64,000 bases of DNA from Labia minor (taxonomy: Eukaryota > Arthropoda > Insecta > Dermaptera > Spongiphoridae). The stretch lies in assembly GCA_963082975.1 (NCBI GenBank), contig OY720345.1, forward strand, positions 29,148,611-29,212,610, written 5' to 3'. This document shows, in pieces, positions 10,912 to 24,300 of the stretch; the stretch's first letter is position 1, and every line of letters begins with the position of its first letter. The notes below the pieces were generated by a model. It made no database searches. It worked only from the letters and a program-made list of their open reading frames with translations, and had not been told where the DNA came from. A program made the position numbers and the translations under genes.

Positions 10912-11636
10912 CCAAATTTTTGTAGATTTTACAAAAGCATATGACTCAATAGACCGGGAAAAACTTTAGTCTTAACATACAAAATATAGAATTTGAAAAT
11001 GTAGCAAAATTTAAATACTTAGGTTGTGTAATAATGAAAGAAAATATTATTCGAGAAGAGTTTAAAGCGAGGTTACATTCGGGAAGCGCCTGGTATCATG
11101 CCGTAAAGGGGCTTATCGCGTCAAAATTATTATCAAAGCGGATAAAAATTAAAATATATAAAACAATTATTTTACCGGTTGTAATATATGGGTGTGAGGC
11201 ATGGTCTATGACCTTAGGTGACGAGAGTAGATTTAGAGTATTTGAGAATAGGATTCTGCGAAGCATTTATGGGTCAAAGAAAGATGAGGTCACCGGGGAA
11301 TGGCGGAGACTGCATAACGAGGAATTGCATGAGCATAGAGCATCTCCAGATATAGTTAGAATTATAAAATCGAGAAGGTTGCGGTGGGCAGGACATGTGG
11401 CTAGTATGGGGGAGGAAAGAATGGCGAAAAATATATTGGGGGGGGGGGGAGACCGAGTGGGAAACGCCCGCTTGGAAGACCAAGGACGCGGTGGGTGGAT
11501 AATGTAGGAAGGGACGTGAGAGAGATGGAAGAGGGTAGGGATTGGAGGGTTGTGACTAAGAATAGGGACACTTGTAGAAGTATGGTTGCTGCGGCCAAAA
11601 ACTTTCGAGAGCCACAGAGATAGATAGATAGATATT
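10912..11636 (+). mobile_element. LINE reverse-transcriptase 3' part, same family as 6618-8986
   Basis: A piece reading FVDFTKAYDSIDREKL (10922-10968) contains the YDSIDR-type motif after the reverse-transcriptase A block. It is followed, after a large internal deletion, by a long frame with FKYLGCVI, IYKTIILPVVIYGCEAW, RVFENRILRSIYG, DEVTGEWRRLHNEELHE and KSRRLRWAGHVASMGE up to 11507. A nine-G run at 11440-11448 breaks the frame, after which the DNA still matches the family down to FREPQR-like sequence and a (GATA)n tail at 11622-11635. This is the best preserved 3' coding end of the family here. Confidence 0.9.
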
Positions 11637-11639
11637 AAT

Positions 11640-12269
11640 AAATTAATAAATATTATTAGAGTAACATCTGAAATTCAAAATCTTAAATCTTATTTAAAAT
11701 TAATATTTGTGATCAGTTGTTTCGCACATTTTGAAAATGTGTTTTTGTATTGTGATCTAAATAAAAAACTTAAAAATAAAAAAATTTCAAACTATTTGAT
11801 CTTTTCTTTTGCATTACATAATGGAGCAGTCTATATTTTTAATTTTTAGGAATTAAAGATAAAAATACCAAATTAAATGATCCTAATTTTAATTCCAAGT
11901 TCGACCCATTATTTTAATTTTTATTTATCCATTTGTATTATATATATTATTTATTATTATATATTATGTAAAATTAATAGGTTTATATTTTTAGTTAAGT
12001 AATTTCAAAAAAATTATCGAAAACATATTTATAAATTTATTTAAATTTTCAAAAAAGAAAAATGTATTACTTATTTGAATTAAAAAATATCAAATTATTT
12101 TAATCACATAAGATTATAATAAGAAATATGAGATCTCATTGAGGAATAATTTTAATTTAATTATAATTTTTAATTTATTACCAGATATAAAAATATGCAC
12201 AAATAAATTAAAAATACAATTCATCTATGTTTACAAATTAAAAATTTAATAACTATCTAAATATTTGTA
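11640..12269. other. A+T-rich spacer
   Basis: No gene or recognisable repeat; likely holds the 3' end of the small gene to its right. Confidence 0.4.
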
Positions 12270-12540
12270 TCATTTATCAATATATTCCTTCCAATAATTT
12301 TGAACTTGTAGTTTAACTTTATTGAATATCTAAAAAAAAATATAAATGTCAATTAAATTGCTAAATTGTTATTGTGAAGCTACTACTAACCACTGTTGCT
12401 GGTAATTTTTCCTTTTCATAATCTTGTAATATAGAGTTATTATCTTGCAATTTCAACCATCCATAATGAATAAAAATTATTGAAGGAACCATTGTTATTA
12501 ATACAATATTTTTCCTAATAAATAACTTTAATTTTGACAT
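12270..12540 (-). CDS. Small single-pass membrane protein, 69 residues, two exons, unrecognised
   Basis: Exon 1 is 12391-12540 and exon 2 is 12270-12329, joined in phase 0 over a 61-nt intron with GTTAGT donor and T9AG acceptor. The protein begins MSKLKLFIRKNIVLITMVPS and continues IIFIHYGWLKLQDNNS, then a charged stretch LQDYEKEKLPATV, then (exon 2) IFNKVKLQVQNYWKEYIDK and stop. Residues 1-10 are basic, 11-25 form one hydrophobic segment, and the rest is a charged, probably helical tail. That layout is common among small mitochondrial inner-membrane assembly proteins, but this is only an analogy; I do not recognise the family. The start follows AAAAA and is the first ATG of the frame. Support is the clean splice pair and protein-like composition. 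Confidence 0.6.
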
Positions 12541-13560
12541 TTTTTGGAGGTATATATATAAAATTAAATTGTATTATTTTATCCTAACTTTTGGCAGATT
12601 ATTCTTCTGAAAAATAAAATTTTATAATTTTAATAAAAATACATCAAATTAATATTATAATATATTTATACTAGGTTTATTGAAGGTTTTGACATATAAT
12701 CTTTTGAATATAACCTTAACTGAATAATAAGAGATTACATCTTACAATCTCAATATAAATAAAACTAATAGTTATATTTGAAAAAAGCAAGGAATAAAGC
12801 ACACAATAATTACCAACAATTATTAATATTAATAAATATGAAAATCTAAACATTAACTAAACTTTCAAATAAGTGAATATTGGAGTTTATAAGAATATAA
12901 ATAAACAAATACAATTTTAATAATATACAAAAATTTATTTAAAAAAACTTTAGTAACTTAGTAATAAATTTCTTAATAATTAATTATAAAATAAGAATAT
13001 ACTATAAATAAAATTACAAAAAGATGTTGAATTGAGTTGTTCGCTACTTTCTATACAGAAGGTTTTTTTTATCAATTTCTGATTTTATATTAATTAATTA
13101 TTAAATATTTCTTAATAATTTTTGATAATTTCGTTATTATATATGAAAAAGAAATCATTGGTGATTTGTTTTGTAATATATAATAATAAAATTTCATTAA
13201 TTAATAATAATCATTTAATTATAGCGCATTTTTTCAAAGCGCTACCTATGGAAATTTTAAGATAACCTGGTAAGAGCCTTTAAAATTTCATTATATATCA
13301 TATAATTCTGTTTTAGAATTATTATCATAAAAATTTATTTGTTATTTAATAAATATATTTATTTTTAAATTTTAATATTGATTTTTGTTCTTATTTTGAC
13401 ATCGTTAAAGAGTGCGATCTTGACGATTACTTCAAAAGAATTCCTCTAGATAACGCTCATTTTAATTAAAGAAATTTTAAATTTTTTTTTTTATTATTAT
13501 ATTTTTAAATATTTTATTCAGTATATTTTTCCTCATTTTTGTATCTTTTTAAAAGAAATT
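12541..13560. other. A+T-rich spacer
   Basis: Upstream flank of the small gene. No TATA or initiator pair stands out from the background and no second gene was seen. Confidence 0.4.
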
Positions 13561-13578
13561 TTATTACAACTAAATATA

Positions 13579-13850
13579 ATGGTTTGTGGTGGTGGTGGTT
13601 CGTGTTTTGCGGGCCTTCCATCCTGTGAGATCTGTCGGGCGCCTGTAGCACCATCTATCGTGTCGCAAAAAACTTTGTTACAGCAAAGACCAAACACATA
13701 CACACAACACTCATACAAGCCCGATTTTTTTTTCAATTATCCACTGCCTGCGTCTGCAGGTGGCGCCAAAAACTTTGTCTCTATCGAGAACAATAGAGTT
13801 TAGGGGGCCTGGTGAAAATTAATCGACAATAGCGATATTCTGCAGAAGGT
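13579..13850. other. Unclassified GC-richer island
   Basis: Contains (GGT)n near 13585, CTGCCTGCGTCTGCAGGTGGCGCC at 13742-13766 split by short palindromes (CTGCAG), and two AAAAACTTTGT strings 93 bp apart. Both strands are open for about 70 codons over part of it, without recognisable protein. It could be a decayed transposon piece. Confidence 0.3.
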
Positions 13851-14156
13851 ATCTTCTAGATTAGAGGAGGTCAACCCAAATGACCATTTTTCAAATCCAC
13901 CCTAACTTTCCAGGCCATATGAGAATTATTTTTGAGTAAATTTAAAATCTTTGAAATGATAAATTTGTAATTCTGCAGAATAATACTTTTTAACTTTTTC
14001 GAAATATTTAATTATTCAAATGATTAAAAAATGATGAAAAGGACTCATTAAATAAATAAAAATTAAATTACTAGACGAATGATAAGTAATTGTTAATTGT
14101 TAATTTGTTAAACTTTGTTAATTAGATTTTGAGTAATATGTAGACATCATCTAGAA

Positions 14157-14454
14157 CAGGGCTTCTTAAACTTTTTTATATAGCGACTCCCTTCAAGCTT
14201 AGGAAATTTTAAACGACCCCCTCCTCCATATAATGAAATATATATTAACCGTAGATGTAGATGTAATATCGCACTATTTTACAATGTAAATAAAATAAGG
14301 ATTAAAGAATACATACCCATTCATTTCACATATATATAATTTAATAATTTTAAAATTTTATTTATAATGATTCAAAAGTATCAGATCTTTGCGACCCCCT
14401 TTCAGTAGTCTCGCGACCCCCTTGGGGTCGCGACCCACAGTTTAAGAAGCCCTG
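14157..14454. mobile_element. hAT MITE, 298 bp, with perfect 8-bp target duplication
   Basis: Ends are CAGGGCTTCTTAAACT and its exact complement. The element is flanked on both sides by ATCTAGAA (14149-14156 and 14455-14462). Inside the right end lies the palindrome TCGCGACCCC-CT-TGGGGTCGCGA. The CAGGG start and 8-bp duplication define hAT. No coding capacity. The perfect duplication suggests a fairly recent insertion. Confidence 0.93.
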
Positions 14455-14462
14455 ATCTAGAA

Positions 14463-15359
14463 AATATAAAAAAATACTTCTTCCACCCACACATTATTTT
14501 AAAAATGTCTTAAATATTTAAATGATTCTATAATCAATATACATTATATTAAAAGATTATTATATTTTAAGATTAATAATATATAATATAATTAAGCAAT
14601 TATTTCATGATTAAATATAATAAATATGTAACTTCAATTTTATGATAATCTTGTTTTTTTACTGATTTTTTAATTTCTGCTTATTAATTGTATGTGAAGG
14701 TATAAACGGAAAAAGGACATATTAATGAATATGAAGAAATATGATCAAAATCATAAATAATATTAGTAAGTTAAGAAAACACAAATAATAAATAATTTTA
14801 GCTATTTATTTTTTTATTTATTTAATTTTTTTCACTAAAACATTTATTTATTTTTTTAAATATATTTTTATTCTAATACATAATAAAATGTAGTTAACAA
14901 TCTCAGGAACATTCCAAATAAAAGAAAAACGAAAACTATTAAATTTTAGTTTTAAAAAAAAAATTTAATTTAAAAAAAAAAGAAAGAACAAATAAAGTCC
15001 TTGTTTGCGAAAAGTTAATTTAAATATAAATAAGTCACAATAAATTTAAAAAAAAAAACATAAAAAATTAATAACAATAAACATTTTTCATTAAAAGCAT
15101 ATATACTTTTGAACTTTTTTTTGTCATGTTTGATTTTTCATTCATACATTACAAGTACAGAAAAAAGTACATCATTCATACTTTTATACATTTTTTCATC
15201 CATTCATGAGTATTAAATAGGTAGAAGTTTAATGAAAAAATATGTTTCAGGATCTTTTGAGCATGCATGTAAAAAGATCAATAAGAAATGAAATAATTTA
15301 GGATTCAAAAAAAAAAGAAAGAAAATGAAGGGGAAGAAGAAAAAATGAAGAGAATTTTT
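14463..15359. other. 3' flank of the cuticle gene
   Basis: A+T-rich DNA downstream (minus sense) of the stop at 15360; it should hold the 3'UTR. Several AATAAA-type strings occur and the poly(A) site cannot be chosen. Confidence 0.4.
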
Positions 15360-18300
15360 TTATTGTTGATATGCTTGGTAAACGACAGAACCACCAGCAG
15401 GTTGGGTGGCATAACCAATGGCACTAGCTTTTCCTGAAGCTTTAGCAGTTTGGTATTGTGGTGAGGCGTATTGGCTGGCTGATGTATATTGAACCTAGAC
15501 ATATTGAAAACATTTTAATTATATGCTGTTTAAAAAAGAGGAGTAGGTATTTTTACCTGAGATTGTGCTCGTGCAGCGTGTGCAAGTCCAGCATAAGCTT
15601 GTGGTGCAGCTTGTGGTTGCTGAACATACTGTGTTTCGTATTGTTGTTGTTGTGGTTGTGGTTGAGGAGCTGCCTTAACATATTGTACTTGTGGAGCTTG
15701 GACGTATTGTGGCTGGGGAGCGGGGGCGTAAGCGACTGCCTTGGGTCTCACATATTGGACACGGGACGGACCTGCAGATTCCACTTGAGGTTGAGGTTGG
15801 GGAATTTTCACAACAATGTCGGTCGGCTCCCGGGTTACTTGTGCTTTAAAACCCTAAAAATTGATCAATTTATTTATTTAAAGCGAATTGTTGAATATAA
15901 ATTAAATTATTCTACAAATTTGTTTTTTAATTTGAGACGATATAATTGGACATACGAGGGTGGTCTGAAAAGTTTCCGACCTGGCCAAGAAAATCGATGT
16001 TTTTAAATTTTATTTTTTGCTATATTTTTCAATATAATCTCCATCAACACTGATACATTTCTCATAACAGAGTTCTAATTAATTTAATTAATTAATAAAT
16101 TATTTAATTAATTAATTAAATTTGATTTAATTTAATTTAATTTAAGTCTCATCAACAGTTATGAATCGAGGCAAAAATTCGTTTGGATTACGCCTACAGC
16201 GGCAAATTGTCGTTAGAAATGGTTTTTCGAAACAATTTTTGGTCTAACGTTAGGAAATGCGGCACCCACATTGCACACAGCTTTCCATATTCAAATGGTT
16301 TTGCAAAATATTTCGCACACGTTCAGCTGACATCATACAGGTCTCTTGAATTTTGAAAAATAAAACAAAAAAAAAAATTGAAAAATATGGTTTTTCTTGG
16401 CCAGGTCGGAAACTTTTCAGAACACCCTCGTATTTATATTTAAATTTGTTTAAATTAAAATATTAATTTAAGTATTATTGTAATGAATTAGAATAGATCA
16501 GAATAAATGATAATTTTTATATTCGAAAATGTATTTTCAAATGATTCAAATTTTTTATTTTAAATATTATAAAAAGTCTTTTAAAAGTTTTCGAATAAAG
16601 AAAAAACAGTGTTTAGATGTACCTATCTGATAACTCAAGACGTATTGTTATATTGAGGGTGTTTATTTTGATTTCTTGGAAATAATACAGAGTTGGATAA
16701 TGTAGCAAACAATTTATATTTTAGAAGATCAGTTTAATAAATTAAAACTAAAAAAATGTTCATTAATAGTTTTCAAAATATGAGACCTAACTTTTTATTT
16801 AACATGACAACATATATTTTTAATTACCCCACTCGATAAAGATTTTTTCAGATTTCAACGATATCTCTTATAATTTCCGTGATTCTATATATAAAAAAAA
16901 TCAAGCTTTACCTTTACCTAGCAAAAAAAAAAATAAAATAAAATAAAAAAATCTATAAAATATTGAATTTAAAACATAATATTTTAAAAGAATGAGAGGT
17001 AGAATTAAGCTTCGCTTTTGCTGTATTTATGTTTGAGACATTTTAAAAGGACTTTTTTTTTCATTTATTTATTTATAATATAATATAATTATGAAAATAC
17101 ATTTTAATATTATGGACCAATTCTTAAACAAAAAATAATAGTCAGTCTCTTGGTATTTATCAAGTATTAAAATACAATTAATTAAACTTAAATAATCATA
17201 TAATAATAATAAAAAAAAATATTACCTCAAGTGGATCAGCTGTGTATTTCACTGTTCGAATGAAACCATCGGAATCAACTACGCTATAACTTCCGCTAAT
17301 TTTTCCACCTTCACGTTGCTCTTTACGATTTTGATAATTTGTAAATTGATCATCTTTTACGTCGAATGAAAATTGATATTGAGGATTAGGCTGCAAAAAA
17401 GAAAAAGTCATTTAAATTTAAATTTATGATTTAAATTTATAATCAGAATTACATTCCTTTTTTAGTTTGGTTTATAAACCGCACTTTATAGATACACACT
17501 ACTATCTACTCATCATTCGTATAGTATATTTATCTTATTATAGATTCATTATTAAGTATCAGTGAAAGTGAAACCAAAACAAGTATCAGATTAATTTTCA
17601 AACATTTCTCCCACCTTGAATTTTCTATTCAAAGTCATTATTAATGGAAATACAGAAGTGGGAAGTAAAAACAGACAACGTATAATCAATCTAGTTGATC
17701 CAGATATTGAATATATCAGCTTGGAATTAATTAATTATGGAAGATAGAAAGAAACAGGTGAGGCCTGAGATGAGAAAGTCATTTGCAATCGGCCTTTCTC
17801 AAAATTACTTTCACTCTTATATACTTTCCATCAAAGGTCACATATAAAAGCATGCTTAAATATATATATATATATATATATACTTCTGCTCTATATGATG
17901 TCATTATCAGATCGTTGGAGTAATAAGTATCTTCCTGCCTTCTGATTGGTCATCGACCTTCTTATACTTCATTTTCGATATCATTTCAATTTCTAATAAA
18001 ACAACTTTCTATATCTATTTAAATGATATAGATATTTATTATATATTAAAAAATAAATTATTTCACGCGATGTTAATATATGTATTTTTTATTGTTGCTA
18101 TATAATTCAAATTTTGACTTAATTAATATGATAATAAAAAAATGGTAGTATTAATGCAAATTCATTGGTCATTTATTTATAACTGTAGTATTACTTAATA
18201 GGCATAATACACATAATGGGTAGTAAAATGATTTTTAATTTAGAAATTATTTTATTTATAAATTTATAAGCAAAAAAAATAATATGGGCACTGGAGAATA

Positions 18301-21300
18301 TGGCATTTTAATTTAAATAGTCTAAAGATTAATAAATATATTAATATAATTTATCAATTTTCTATTGAAATCTTAAAAACTGTCGAGATATTTGTTTATT
18401 AAAATAATTCTTTAAAACTCTTGAATTAAATGGTGTAGCAACCGAAATGTATTAACATGAAACTTCACCAAATGCCTTATTAATAATTATTCTTAAAAAG
18501 TTTTAGATTATTAAGTTATAATATAACCAGAATAGTTTTTATAAGGTACATTTTATATTTATTTTACTATTATTTTTTCAAATGAAATGAATTTTTGAAC
18601 TATTGAAATGTGAAAAATGACTTCTTTGACTAAAGTAAACATATTATATATATATAAGACATATGTATATATTTATTTATTTATTATTATTAGAAACATT
18701 ATTATTATTAAACGTTGATTATTTTAAATAATAATTTTATTAATACTATTATGCGATTTGATTACTCATTTTCATATAAAATCCACTTTTATTATCTATT
18801 AAAATTTTCGAAGTTATTTATTTACTTTAATAGTATAAAAAAAAGTGAAATTTTTTTTAAAAGAAATACATATAATATAATTATCATAAATTATACAGTC
18901 CTCTTGATTAAATAATAAATCGCATCTGTTTTTTCCTTGTTTTAACTACCAAATAGGAAAGTCTTTCTTTTTAAATGGAAGAAAGTTAATCCATTCATTC
19001 ATTCATAGAAAAACAGTACCGGGACCCCGAGCCTCGGCTCGGTACTTAAGTTAAAAAAAATGATTCATTATTATTGGGTTTGGCTGGTAATATTAATACC
19101 TGGGACACCGAGCTGTCGCTCGACCCTTTAAAAAATATTAATCTACAATTAATTATTTATTACAATTATTAAATGTTGCATCATTGCATCAATCTGATTA
19201 AAATGAATTGAACTGGGGTCCTCAATAATACAAACAAACAATTTTAGCTAGCATAATAAGATTAATCCAAGTAATATCGTCTATTTCTATTCGACACTAT
19301 TTTCAGTTATGAAATGAACAGTCAGTAGAGAGTAAAAAAATTGTAATTGAAGACCGTTGTTTTTAAAAATAATTAAATTATTTTATAGATTATAAAATAA
19401 AAATTATTGTATTAACATTAAAAATATTGAAATAAAAAAATAATAGTTTGATTTAATAAACTAAAATATTATAAACATTTTTAATGTGAATTTCTCAGGG
19501 AGGTAGGGAGCCCAATTCATTTAACCATCCATGTTGTATAAGGAATCTTAATTTCTTAACACTCCGTTTTTTCAAATTTAAAATAGAGGGAGAGAAAGAG
19601 TTTCAATTATATTCGAATAGTCTATATATTCTATATATGAGTATTTTTTTTTTCTGAATTTAATACCAAGTTGATTTTCAAAATTTTCTATTCTTTATGC
19701 ATATGATTGATTACATGTGTTAAAATTTAAACAAATTCAAATATTCTAATTTATAAATTTATATAAAATTTAATATTATTTTTTCGAGACTAATGGCAAA
19801 TACCGGTGGCCCTAGTCAGAGCAAGAGAAGACTCCTTTTGGTAGCGGCCCAGTCGATGATGTTATATGGATCGGAGATTTGGGCTTTACAACTATATTTT
19901 AAGTGAAAAAATGATTTCTTGGTTATATAAAAATTAAAATATGATTCTTTATATCTTTATTATACAGAAAAGTAGGCGTGTTAATATAAAATATATACCT
20001 GGGACACCGAACTATCACTCGACCCTTTAACCAATTTATACAATTTATTTTTATATACTTTAAAAATTTTACAATTTTTTAATTATTTATTATAATTGTT
20101 AAATGGGATTTCTAAAAATACCCATTAAAAATTTGTTTCCTAAAATGTTTCAAATTAATTAAAATAAATTGTATAAATGTTCATTTATAAAATCTATATA
20201 TCTGTGAGTTTGTTTTTCGATTTTTTAAATTTTGATTTTGGATTCGATTAGAGCTTAAAATGTGTAAATGTAAAGTGGTCTTGGTTTTTTTAAAATTCGT
20301 TTGGGAACATGGTCAAATCGGCAGTCAAAGTTGAAAATTCCCCATATATTATAACTACTGTAATTAGTATTATTATAATGTAAAATTATAAAGAAAAAAT
20401 GTTTAGACATTATTATAGACATTTTCATTCTGTAAATTAAATAATTTTATTTCATTTAAATAAATATCTATTTTTAAATATTTTTTTCTCTCTACATTAT
20501 TTATCTAATTCTCACAATATATTAAGATCATACCGGGACCCCGAGCCTCGGCTCTGTAATTATGTTAAAAAAAAAAATTCATTATTATTGATAAATATAT
20601 ATCGTAATTTATAATTATAAAATATTATTAAAATATATATTTTTAATTTTATTTCGAAATTAAATAAAAAATTTTAAAATATTTTAAATATAAAAAAAAT
20701 ATATATTTTTAATTTTATTTCGAAATTAAATAAAAAATTTTAAAATATTTTAAATATAAAAAAAATATTAATACAATATTCTTTAAAAAAAGGCGGGAGT
20801 CAAATTTCAATATAAATGTCATTTGTGATGTCATCAATATATAAATTAATAATAAATAATATTAATAAATATTAAATTTAATAAAAGAACAATGAATAAA
20901 TAAATATAAAATAGTAATTTATTAAAATGTAAACAATAGATAAAAAGAAAAAAAATAACAAATTCATTATTTTCATTTTCATTTTTAAATAACGATTCAC
21001 CCGGAGAGTTTCGAACCGACGAAATCCACTCGTTAAAACATCACTTTACCATATGGACTAAATATATTTAGATAAAAAATTGTCATTTTTTTACTGTCTT
21101 AGCAGGCAGATTTGATGTTTTTTATTTTATTTTTTTTTTTTGAGAGAGATTAATAAATATCTATATATATTTTATTAAAAATAAATATTTTTAATTTTAT
21201 TTCGAAATTAAATAATAAATTTTAAAATATTTTAAATAAAAAAAAATATTAATACAAATAAAAATGGAGGCCAATTTTGACGTTTTCCATATATAATTTT

Positions 21301-24300
21301 CAATTAAGAAATTAATAATGAAGCTGAATGTTTCAAGAGATATCATCAATAAAACTTAATTTTTCTTTATAAATACTATATCTAGTGTGAATTTGAAAAA
21401 AATCGTTAGAGCGGTTTTTGAGAACCAATATATATAGATAGATAGATATATACAATTTTAGCTAGCATAATAAGATAAGATAAGTATGAAAATATACTTT
21501 GAATTTATTTTGAATAAGATATTCTTTATCATTTTAAATGAATGTTTTAAATCATTTTAATAAATGTTTTAAATCATTTTAAATAAATGATTTTAAATGA
21601 ATGAATGGATGAAAATTCAAATTTTATATATAGTTTTTTATATATGTTTATTTATTCACAAAAATTTAATTGACATAATTATCAAATAATTGACATAATT
21701 ATCAAAAAATAATAAAAGTTGTTACCTAGCTAAAGAGAGAGTAATAGAAATTGTTACCTGCAGGTAGACTTGTGAGACAGATAAGAGAATATACGTATTC
21801 CGAAAACACTGTTAATTAAAATGTAATAACTATTAACAATTAATAAAGTAGAAATAATTTCCCAACAAATATTTCACTTTTAGTTTAACAAAAAATCAAA
21901 AAAACAATATTTTGCAGAATAAAAACGAAACAAAAAACAAATATGAATATAATATAAATATTTTTTTAATTTTATTTTTAGAATAAATATTGTAATATAT
22001 ATAAATATAAATATAAATATAAAAATGCTTGTTTTTTATGCTTATATATATTGGATATATTGGATGTATTATGATACTGAGCACATGGCAAAGACTTTCT
22101 AAAAATAATTGTTTTAAAAAAAAAACGCAGGGAAAACCCAGAGATATGCCTCTTCGTTACCCCAATAGAGAGAGAGGGGTGGACAATTTTGCCAAGTGGC
22201 AGAGGAGGGGATGATTGGCTTCGACATATTTTGAAAATTCTCAACAACTACACAATATACCAACTGTGGTCGACAATTGGTAATTAATAATTAATTATAA
22301 ATTGCAATTGCTAAAATATAAATTAAAGTTCTTTTAATTTATATTTCTATTTTTACGGTACCTTTCAATTATTCTATTTCATCTTAATTTAATAAAATAA
22401 TATTAATAAATATATTAAATAATATTTTATTGAAAAAATATTAAAAATTATAAAACTATCTAAAACTTAATTAATAAAAGAACAATGAATAAATAAATTA
22501 AAAAGTAAACAATAGATAAAAAGAAAAAAAAATAACAAAATCATTATTTTCATTTTTAAATAACGATTCACCCGGCGAGTTTCGAACCGACGAAATCCAC
22601 TCGTTAAAACATCAGTCCAACCGCTGGACTATATGTATTTAGATAAAAAATTGTCATTTTTTTACTGTCTTAGCAGGCAGTATTAAAAATTTTGACGTTT
22701 TCCATATAATATATAATTTTCAATTAAGAAATTAATAATGAAGCTGTATGTTTCAAGAGATATCATCAATAAAACTTAATTTTTCTTTATAAATACTATA
22801 TCTAGTGTGAATTTGAAAAAAATCGTTAGAGCGGTTTTTGAGAACCATGATATATAGATAAATACATATATACAATTTTAGCTAGCATAATAAGATAAGA
22901 TATTCGAGAAGGGGACACTTGACAATCAAGAAGAAAGATCAAGGTTTCATCAAAAAAGAGAGAAAGAGGGAACAAAAATAAACACATATTTTCGGAGAAA
23001 ATGATTATAATTCGGTTTAAAAGATGAGAAATCTATCAAAAATAAAAAACGAATTTCTTAATGACTATGTAAATAATGACCACATAATTAATGAAGATTT
23101 ATAGAAAAAATTAAATATTTTTTAATTTATTAAAAGAAGATTTCTAAATAATAATAAAGTAATAAAAAAACTAATTTTTGTTAAAATCTAATTTCTTTTA
23201 GCAAATAATTTAATCTTAATTTAATGATTCTTAAATCTAAAACAAAAGGTAACGTATCTCCCTCTTAATTCCAATACATTACTATCTTTCAATTTAAATC
23301 AATTTGTATAATATATGAAGATATCACCTCCCAGTCTTATTCTCTCCATTCCTTTATTCCTTTTTTTCAATCCTATATAAGTGTAAAATTATTATAAAAT
23401 AAGTTGACCTGTGGCCAGGTCCGAACCGACCGGATTTGCACCAAAAGTTGATCAATTCATCATACTGATGCATTAAGTGAATATACCAAATTTCATCAAA
23501 ATCCGTTGAGCCGTTCAGGCTGTACACATCTATACGGACGGACGGACGGACAGACATCATGCAAAAAATACTTTTTTCTGTTAAGAAAATGCATGATTCG
23601 TGGAGATATGTAAAAATCTCCACATGTTAAATTTGGTGTGAAAACAATACCTCCCTTACTATCGTCGGTCGGTAAAAATGAATCGAAAATTGATTCCCTC
23701 CCCATTCTAAATTTAATAAAAAAAAGTCATAAAATTGAATAAATACTCTAATAACTTTGTTTTTTCAAAAAATACACAAAATATACATAGATATGGATAT
23801 TATACTGTATATATTATAATAGAAATGGGATAGTATTTTTAAAATTAAGTGAAATTTAAAAAGAAACGAAATTAAATTTTATTAGCTTTAAATATAATAC
23901 AAAATTTTATAGTTATATTTTATAATTTATAGACTTTTTCAAATTTATTAAAATTCCATCATAGCATTATAAAAAAAAAACATTTATTTTTAATATTCTT
24001 CCTGATATTTTTTATATTATATTAAAATGAATATTAAACGCCTAAGTTATTGGATTTTAATGTATACATAAAATAACAGCATTAATAAATTAATAAAAAA
24101 AAAGAATAAGACCTATCAACCTACCTTTTACAATTTATATAAGACAGTTTTAGATAGATGTATAGACATATAAATTTAACAAGAAAAATTGTCCCGATCT
24201 GGGATTATATCACAAGGAGTCTGGTTACCTAACGGGGTCGTATTGCTGAGGGCGTTGCTACAGTCACGATCATGATGGAGTAATCACACCCACCCCCGCC

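Noticed and set aside
13740-13770. TGGCGCC after a TG...CA-like stretch, suggesting a primer-binding site of an LTR element
   Set aside because: No second LTR, no coding domain and no target duplication were found.
22564-22631. Functional tRNA gene
   Set aside because: Box-like strings are present but acceptor and anticodon arms do not pair, and the block lies inside a repeat.
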